Assembly (NCBI GenBank): GCA_041752455.1
Contig: JBGSWL010000162.1
Span: 1-10,201, forward strand
Direction of reading: 5' to 3'
Length of the DNA: 10,201 nt
Source: JBGSWL01 sp041752455
Lineage (GTDB): Bacteria > Pseudomonadota > Alphaproteobacteria > Rhizobiales > Rhizobiaceae
Shown here: positions 7,381 to 10,201 of the stretch, one piece after another
How the letters are laid out: the number at the start of each line of letters is the position of its first letter
Position numbering within the stretch: position 1 is the first letter of the stretch
Program-made: the position numbers and the translations under genes
Notes under the pieces: model-generated
Told to the model about the DNA's origin: nothing
Databases searched by the model: none
The model's input: only the letters and a program-made list of their open reading frames with translations

Positions 7381-7417
7381 GGGGGCTGGGTGATAGCGAC
7401 TTACGGTTGCAGTAATT

Positions 7418-7702
7418 CTATATATTTTTCAGGTACGTCATGTCACCAATATGATATTTAATATGCCGTATTTCCTCTCTGATACTTTCAAAAATCTCAA
7501 CAATCTCAAATTCATTCATATCATCAATATTCACATTTTCGAATAAATGTACAATATTCCTTGCAGAATTCACTATATCAAACATTCCAATGCTTGTATT
7601 CCAGCTATACGGATCTCCGTCTTCGTCTATTCCGGAAAAATTTGGCGTTTTCGAAATTTTTTCAGATATTTTTTCTGCTATTTCGATTTCTTTATTATTC
7701 AT
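7418..7702 (-). CDS. Putative immunity protein for the Rhs toxin tip
   Basis: Small protein of 94 aa, not recognised as a known family. It is rich in Glu, Asp, Ile and Asn, predicted mostly helical and acidic, and coded by conspicuously AT-rich DNA unlike the host genes. It starts with ATG at 7702 and overlaps the Rhs stop codon by four bases (ATGA), preceded by AGGA inside the end of the toxin gene, so the two are translationally coupled. In Rhs, CDI and related polymorphic-toxin loci, the small gene immediately after a variable toxin tip is usually the specific immunity gene, which neutralises the toxin by direct binding in the cytoplasm. The role here is inferred from that arrangement. An alternative is a simple hypothetical gene, but the overlap and composition fit immunity best. 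Confidence 0.75.
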   Translation of the reverse strand: MNNKEIEIAEKISEKISKTPNFSGIDEDGDPYSWNTSIGMFDIVNSARNIVHLFENVNIDDMNEFEIVEIFESIREEIRHIKYHIGDMTYLKNI

Positions 7703-8940
7703 TTTCCTAAGACCCTTGATATGGCATTTAGTTCTTGCCTAAACGTTCTCACTTCGCGTTCAACGGAGCTTGTGTAGCCGCCTCTTGCTTTTATTGAATC
7801 CAATTTCTCGAGATGCTCTGATAGCCTAGACTGTATGCTTTTACGTGATGTGAGTAGGCTTTTCCGTCCATCCTGATTCATCTGGCGCTGGAAATGATCA
7901 ATCTGCTTTTGCGATGGCTCTTCGGTTTTCGATGTGGTTCTCGATACGTTTCGGTCATTGTCTTCGGGGCCCGGCGTTCCGCTGGCGGCTGTCCCGCTGG
8001 TGTCGGCCTTTTTGGTCTTGCGATCCGCCGCACCGGCGTCATCGCTGTTGTCGCCCATCGCAACCGATCCGGGCGGTGCAATATCAGCGGCCTGATTGTT
8101 GTCGTGTCCGTCACGATCTTGTCCGCTGAAAAAGGCATTGCCAACAAAAAAACCGATTATGCCGCCGACAATTCCAGAGCATGTGCTGCCACAAGTCACT
8201 ACCGCCCCAGCAACTGCTGGGGCTATATGCCCGCTCGGATCACTCTTGTTCACCGGATCGTTGGCCGAATAGGCATAGCGGTTCGTGCCGACGCCCTGCT
8301 GTGTCGGGTCCCAGTCATCGGGTGAGATGAAGCGCCCGAGCGCAGGGTCGTGGTAGCGGGCGTTGAGATAGAGAAGGCCCGTCTCCGGGTCGTGCCGCTC
8401 GCCGATATAGCCCTTCTGCGTCTGGAAGCCGCTGTTCAGCCGGTCGCCGTAAGCGCTGTAGCCGGTGCTCTCCACCAGCGCGCCGTTGGCGTCCGTGACC
8501 AAGCGCACCGAGGCAAGGTGATCGCGGTGGAGAAAGAAGGCGGCGTTGCCCTCGATCTTCAGGTCCATCCACGGATAGCGGGTATAGGCGGTGAGCGGGT
8601 GGAGGATGCCGGACCCGCTTGGTGTCTGGGCGGTGGCCGCATTGATCTCGACGCCGGAATCCGGATAGAGCGTACGGGCGAAGGCGGAGGCCTTTGAAAC
8701 ACGCGCCCCATCCGGCCCGTATTCAAACGACGCCATCAGCGTGCCGGCACTGTCGCGCACTTCGGCCAGCCGGTTGGCGGCATCCCAATCCAGCTGGCGC
8801 AGGCCATCTGCCGTGGCATTGCCGTTGGCATCATAGGCGAAGAGGCGCGCGCCGACCGTCAGCGGCGCATGCGGGCGGGGGGCAGGCGCGGCCGGATAGC
8901 TGTATGTGCCCGGCGCGCCGGTGCCGGTCTGCGACAACAT
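7699..8940 (-). CDS. Rhs protein, 3' part: core plus C-terminal toxin tip (5' truncated)
   Basis: The last 413 residues of an Rhs polymorphic toxin. Residues 1-238, counted from 8940, are Rhs core: YDANGN YD-repeat, FFLHRDHLASVRLVTDANG, then the hallmark core GLLYLNARYHDPALGRFISP and NRYAYSANDPVNKSDPSGH, where tips join. The DP residues near this end match the self-cleavage region of Rhs proteins. From 8226 leftwards the tip is unrelated to the core: a Gly-rich hydrophobic stretch (VVTCGSTCSGIVGGIIGFF), a charged Asp/Thr/Ser-rich linker, and an approximately 70-residue helical basic domain ending ELNAISRVLGK. That domain reminds me of the Ntox28-type toxin group, recalled and unverified. The Rhs N-terminus is missing; the frame runs to TTG 9129 only by crossing antisense to an IS remnant. 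No real promoter is seen, so it may be a silent tip cassette. Activity is unknown. Confidence 0.85.
   Translation of the reverse strand: MLSQTGTGAPGTYSYPAAPAPRPHAPLTVGARLFAYDANGNATADGLRQLDWDAANRLAEVRDSAGTLMASFEYGPDGARVSKASAFARTLYPDSGVEINAATAQTPSGSGILHPLTAYTRYPWMDLKIEGNAAFFLHRDHLASVRLVTDANGALVESTGYSAYGDRLNSGFQTQKGYIGERHDPETGLLYLNARYHDPALGRFISPDDWDPTQQGVGTNRYAYSANDPVNKSDPSGHIAPAVAGAVVTCGSTCSGIVGGIIGFFVGNAFFSGQDRDGHDNNQAADIAPPGSVAMGDNSDDAGAADRKTKKADTSGTAASGTPGPEDNDRNVSRTTSKTEEPSQKQIDHFQRQMNQDGRKSLLTSRKSIQSRLSEHLEKLDSIKARGGYTSSVEREVRTFRQELNAISRVLGK
8770..8845. repeat. Direct repeat copy 2 within Rhs core (partner 7305-7380)
   Basis: The Rhs-core copy of the 76-base repeat, encoding on the minus strand the YDANGNATADGLRQL-DW-DAANR segment. 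Recombination with the copy at 7305-7380 would remove or exchange about 1.46 kb holding the toxin tip and its overlapping partner gene. Confidence 0.9.
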
Positions 8941-9183
8941 AACGAAAGCCTGTTCTTCGGCATAGATCATGCGCGCAGCGCAATCGCCGAATGGCGGCAG
9001 AACTTCAACACTGCGAGACCGTATTCTTCGCTCGGCTACCAGACCCCGGCAGTATTCGCCGGAACCCTCGCCGCAACCGGCTCCTACGCTTCGCTCGATA
9101 CGGGCTTCGCGTTTCCGCCGGTTGCTCAACCCGCGCCCTACGGCGTAACAGAAACGACCGAGGCTCTAATTGCCGCTGGATGA
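8941..9183 (+). pseudogene. IS3-family transposase (OrfB), C-terminal remnant
   Basis: Eighty codons of the end of an IS3-type DDE transposase. The segment LFFGIDHARSAIAEWRQNFN then TARPYSSLGYQTPAVFA is the conserved C-terminal integrase region (the E of the DDE triad lies further upstream and is lost), followed by a variable tail and TGA at 9181-9183. The match begins abruptly at about 8941, exactly where Rhs homology ends on the other strand, so more than two-thirds of the transposase is gone and it cannot be active. Confidence 0.87.
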
Positions 9184-9201
9184 AAGTTCAGTGACAGGTC
9201 A
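8941..9201 (+). mobile_element. IS3-family insertion-sequence remnant with its right end
   Basis: The transposase tail plus 18 bases of downstream end DNA. The sequence TTCAGTGACAGGTCA up to 9201 ends in AGGTCA, the reverse of the TGACCT start seen at the second element in this window (10063), and fits an IS3-family terminal inverted repeat. The left end and most of the element are absent. Confidence 0.7.
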
Positions 9202-9418
9202 CAAACACCCTGGGAAAGGCTTCAATCGACCCCGGAACACGTGCCGAGCGACACCCGTTAAAAACGCGGAGCCATCAAATGAATACAGGCGCTGTACTTA
9301 TTTGGAGCGACGAAAAAACTCAAATCACCACCAAAGCCTCAAAGGTGTCAATATTCTATATACGGAGTTCCATTATATTAAAATTATTAAAAATATTTTT
9401 ATATTGATGTTATCATTA
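9202..9418. other. Unassigned AT-rich gap
   Basis: Between the IS end and the next gene. A 43-codon frame (ATG 9279, preceded by GCGGAG) is open but unrecognised and ends in a low-complexity AT stretch. Around 9360-9430 the DNA is nearly all A and T, typical of promoters or decayed sequence. No hairpin terminator or RNA gene was identified. Confidence 0.4.
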
Positions 9419-9670
9419 CTAAATTTTATTGATTTCATCATAGCTTTTTTGTATTATTTCCGCATAATTGGGGTCGAAAGGCTCCGATAAGGATCGTTCC
9501 AAGCAAGCCTGAAGTGATGAAATTAATTCAAACTCCGCCGAATTTGAAAACTCAACAACGCCTTCCCAGCTATGTTTCTCCCAATTGTTTGAAATCCACT
9601 CAAAAAGCACAATAGCTTCAGATTTCGAGAATTCAATGTTCACAAAATCGGCTCTCATTTCTAATTTCAT
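9419..9670 (-). CDS. Small hypothetical protein, possible orphan immunity protein
   Basis: Protein of 83 aa with no function I can name. Start ATG 9670 is well supported by a ribosome site (GGAGGA, eight bases upstream). The sequence is amphipathic and acidic: an opening strand (RADFVNIEFSKSEAIVLFEW), an aromatic loop (SNNWEKHSWEG), a helix and the ending EPFDPNYAEIIQKSYDEI. From memory, similar short proteins with a conserved EPFDPNY-like end occur as uncharacterised genes near toxin loci; this was not checked. It is AT-rich, lies on the same strand as the Rhs tip and the SMI1/KNR4-like gene, and sits between two IS ends. This suggests an immunity gene left over after its toxin was lost. Real gene likely, function uncertain. 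Confidence 0.72.
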   Translation of the reverse strand: MKLEMRADFVNIEFSKSEAIVLFEWISNNWEKHSWEGVVEFSNSAEFELISSLQACLERSLSEPFDPNYAEIIQKSYDEINKI

Positions 9671-9748
9671 CAGTTTATTCCTCCATGAATCAGTAAATTA
9701 TTTACCTGATCAACACTAAGTTTCCAGTCCCCCCATTAAAAAGTCTCG

Positions 9749-10042
9749 TCAATGTTCTTTGAAATCGACGATCACACTGTCAAACCATGCCCAGAAGTCA
9801 TCATACTCACCTTCTTGCTCCCACCCTGCCGTCGAGAAGTCATTGATCAAGACGATCTTGCCCGGCTTGTCCTTCTGAAAGGCCGCAATTGTGTCATTAT
9901 CGCCCCGCTTGGCAAACATGAACAGCTCAAGATGGCGGCATCTCTCCGTCAAATGCCTGTTGTATGACACCAGGAATTCAGGATCCCTGATAAAGAACCA
10001 TGGGAGAATCTCATTGACATCGGACTCATGAATTTTTTCCAA
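9749..10042 (-). CDS. SMI1/KNR4 (SUKH)-like protein, N-terminus uncertain beside an IS
   Basis: At least 97 aa. The block FAKRGDNDTIAAF, then GKIVLINDFSTAGWEQEGEY and DDFWAWFDSVIVDF, matches my recollection of the SMI1/KNR4 (SUKH) superfamily, many members of which are immunity proteins against contact-dependent or Rhs toxins. The shortest plausible start is TTG at 10042, with GGAAGGG too close to be an ideal ribosome site. The frame stays open rightwards past 10063, where the IS begins, so the original start may have been removed and part of the N-terminus could now be IS-derived. DNA here is less GC-rich than the host genes. It lies 78 bases upstream of the 83-aa gene on the same strand and may be cotranscribed with it. 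Immunity role is inferred, not shown. Confidence 0.68.
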   Translation of the reverse strand: MEKIHESDVNEILPWFFIRDPEFLVSYNRHLTERCRHLELFMFAKRGDNDTIAAFQKDKPGKIVLINDFSTAGWEQEGEYDDFWAWFDSVIVDFKEH

Positions 10043-10062
10043 CCCTTCCGGTATGTCGATCC

Positions 10063-10201
10063 TGACCTGCTCCCCGGTTTGTCCTCGTTCAGAAGTTAGC
10101 TCTGTTCAGGGTTTGGTCCTTTGCTGACCGGTTGAGGAACTCCCGCGGCGTGAGCCCGTTGAGGCTCGTATGCGGGCGGTGATGGTTGTAGTCGTCACGC
10201 C
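10063..10201 (-). mobile_element. IS3-family insertion sequence, right end only (continues beyond window)
   Basis: The element edge is placed at 10063, where TGACCTGCTCCCCGG begins, a form I associate with terminal inverted repeats of rhizobial IS3-type elements. The transposase tail on the minus strand ends 26 bases inside this edge. The other end and any target duplication are outside the window. Confidence 0.75.
10089..10201 (-). CDS. IS3-family transposase (OrfB), C-terminal end, cut by window edge
   Basis: Thirty-six codons to TGA at 10089-10091: RDDYNHHRPHTSLNGLTPRE followed by FLNRSAKDQTLNRANF. The YN-HHRPH-SL-G-TP motif is the typical C-terminus of IS3-family integrase-type transposases. 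The 5' part, with the catalytic residues, lies beyond the window, so intactness cannot be judged. It differs from the first remnant (FNTARPYSSLGYQTP), so two different IS3-type elements are present. Confidence 0.88.
   Translation of the reverse strand, partial: RDDYNHHRPHTSLNGLTPREFLNRSAKDQTLNRANF

Larger units (their letters stand above)
7285..7417. other. Boundary between host DNA and Rhs island
   Basis: Directly after the kinase stop there are 20 bases of unassigned sequence, then a 76-base scrap of Rhs core (7305-7380). A G-run (7381-7385 onward) and unassigned sequence lead to the AT-rich small gene ending at 7418. No terminator hairpin for the kinase gene was seen. Confidence 0.6.

Noticed and set aside
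7305..8845. Possible CRISPR or tandem repeat
   Set aside because: There are only two copies 1.46 kb apart, and both encode Rhs core; this is a gene duplication relic.
8941..9129. Minus-strand extension of the Rhs frame to a TTG at 9129
   Set aside because: The added 63 residues are read antisense to a clear IS3 transposase tail and show no Rhs features, so they are not a genuine N-terminus.
9279..9410. Short plus-strand frame of about 43 codons starting MNTGAVLIWSDEK
   Set aside because: It has a fair ribosome site but ends in low-complexity AT-rich sequence, matches nothing I know, and lies next to decayed IS DNA. Too weak to call a gene.

Overview
The window looks like the chromosome of an alphaproteobacterium, most likely a member of the Rhizobiales/Rhizobiaceae. 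Coding DNA is GC-rich with strong G/C third positions. The left-hand genes (polar amino-acid ABC transporter, Lrp-type regulator, DUF302 protein, family 4/5-like uracil-DNA glycosylase, anchored SNase-like nuclease, DivJ/PleC-style kinase core) resemble rhizobial housekeeping and accessory genes. This placement rests on protein style only; no rRNA or tRNA is present to confirm it.

Left part, 1-7284, ordinary host DNA. A solute-binding protein (5' end outside the window), two inner-membrane permeases overlapping by one base and an NADP-type beta-hydroxyacid dehydrogenase form a rightward operon-like run. A hairpin terminator separates the binding protein from the permeases, and no ATPase gene lies inside the window. 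Convergent to this run, on the minus strand, are a secreted DUF302 protein and an Lrp/AsnC regulator, each with a short inverted repeat upstream. Further minus-strand genes are a uracil-DNA glycosylase family protein and a membrane-anchored SNase-like nuclease, which overlap slightly. A six-helix membrane histidine kinase is divergent from the nuclease.

Right part, 7285-10201, an accessory island that starts directly after the kinase stop codon. Read leftwards on the minus strand it holds the 3' part of an Rhs gene: GC-rich Rhs core, then a variable toxin tip. An AT-rich, four-base-overlapping small gene follows and is the likely immunity gene. Beyond that is a 76-bp orphan scrap of the same Rhs core, so the toxin tip and immunity gene lie between direct repeats of core sequence. 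The Rhs gene is cut off at about 8940, where it abuts the 3' remnant of an IS3-family transposase on the plus strand. Right of that remnant are two small AT-rich minus-strand genes: an unrecognised 83-aa protein and an SMI1/KNR4 (SUKH)-like protein, both plausible orphan immunity genes. A second IS3-family element enters from the right edge, so these two genes sit between two IS ends that face each other.

Overall this is a polymorphic-toxin (Rhs) locus reshaped by IS elements and by recombination between Rhs cores, next to stable host genes. The most novel material is the toxin tip, its partner gene and the two orphan genes. Their functions are inferred from position and are not shown by the sequence.
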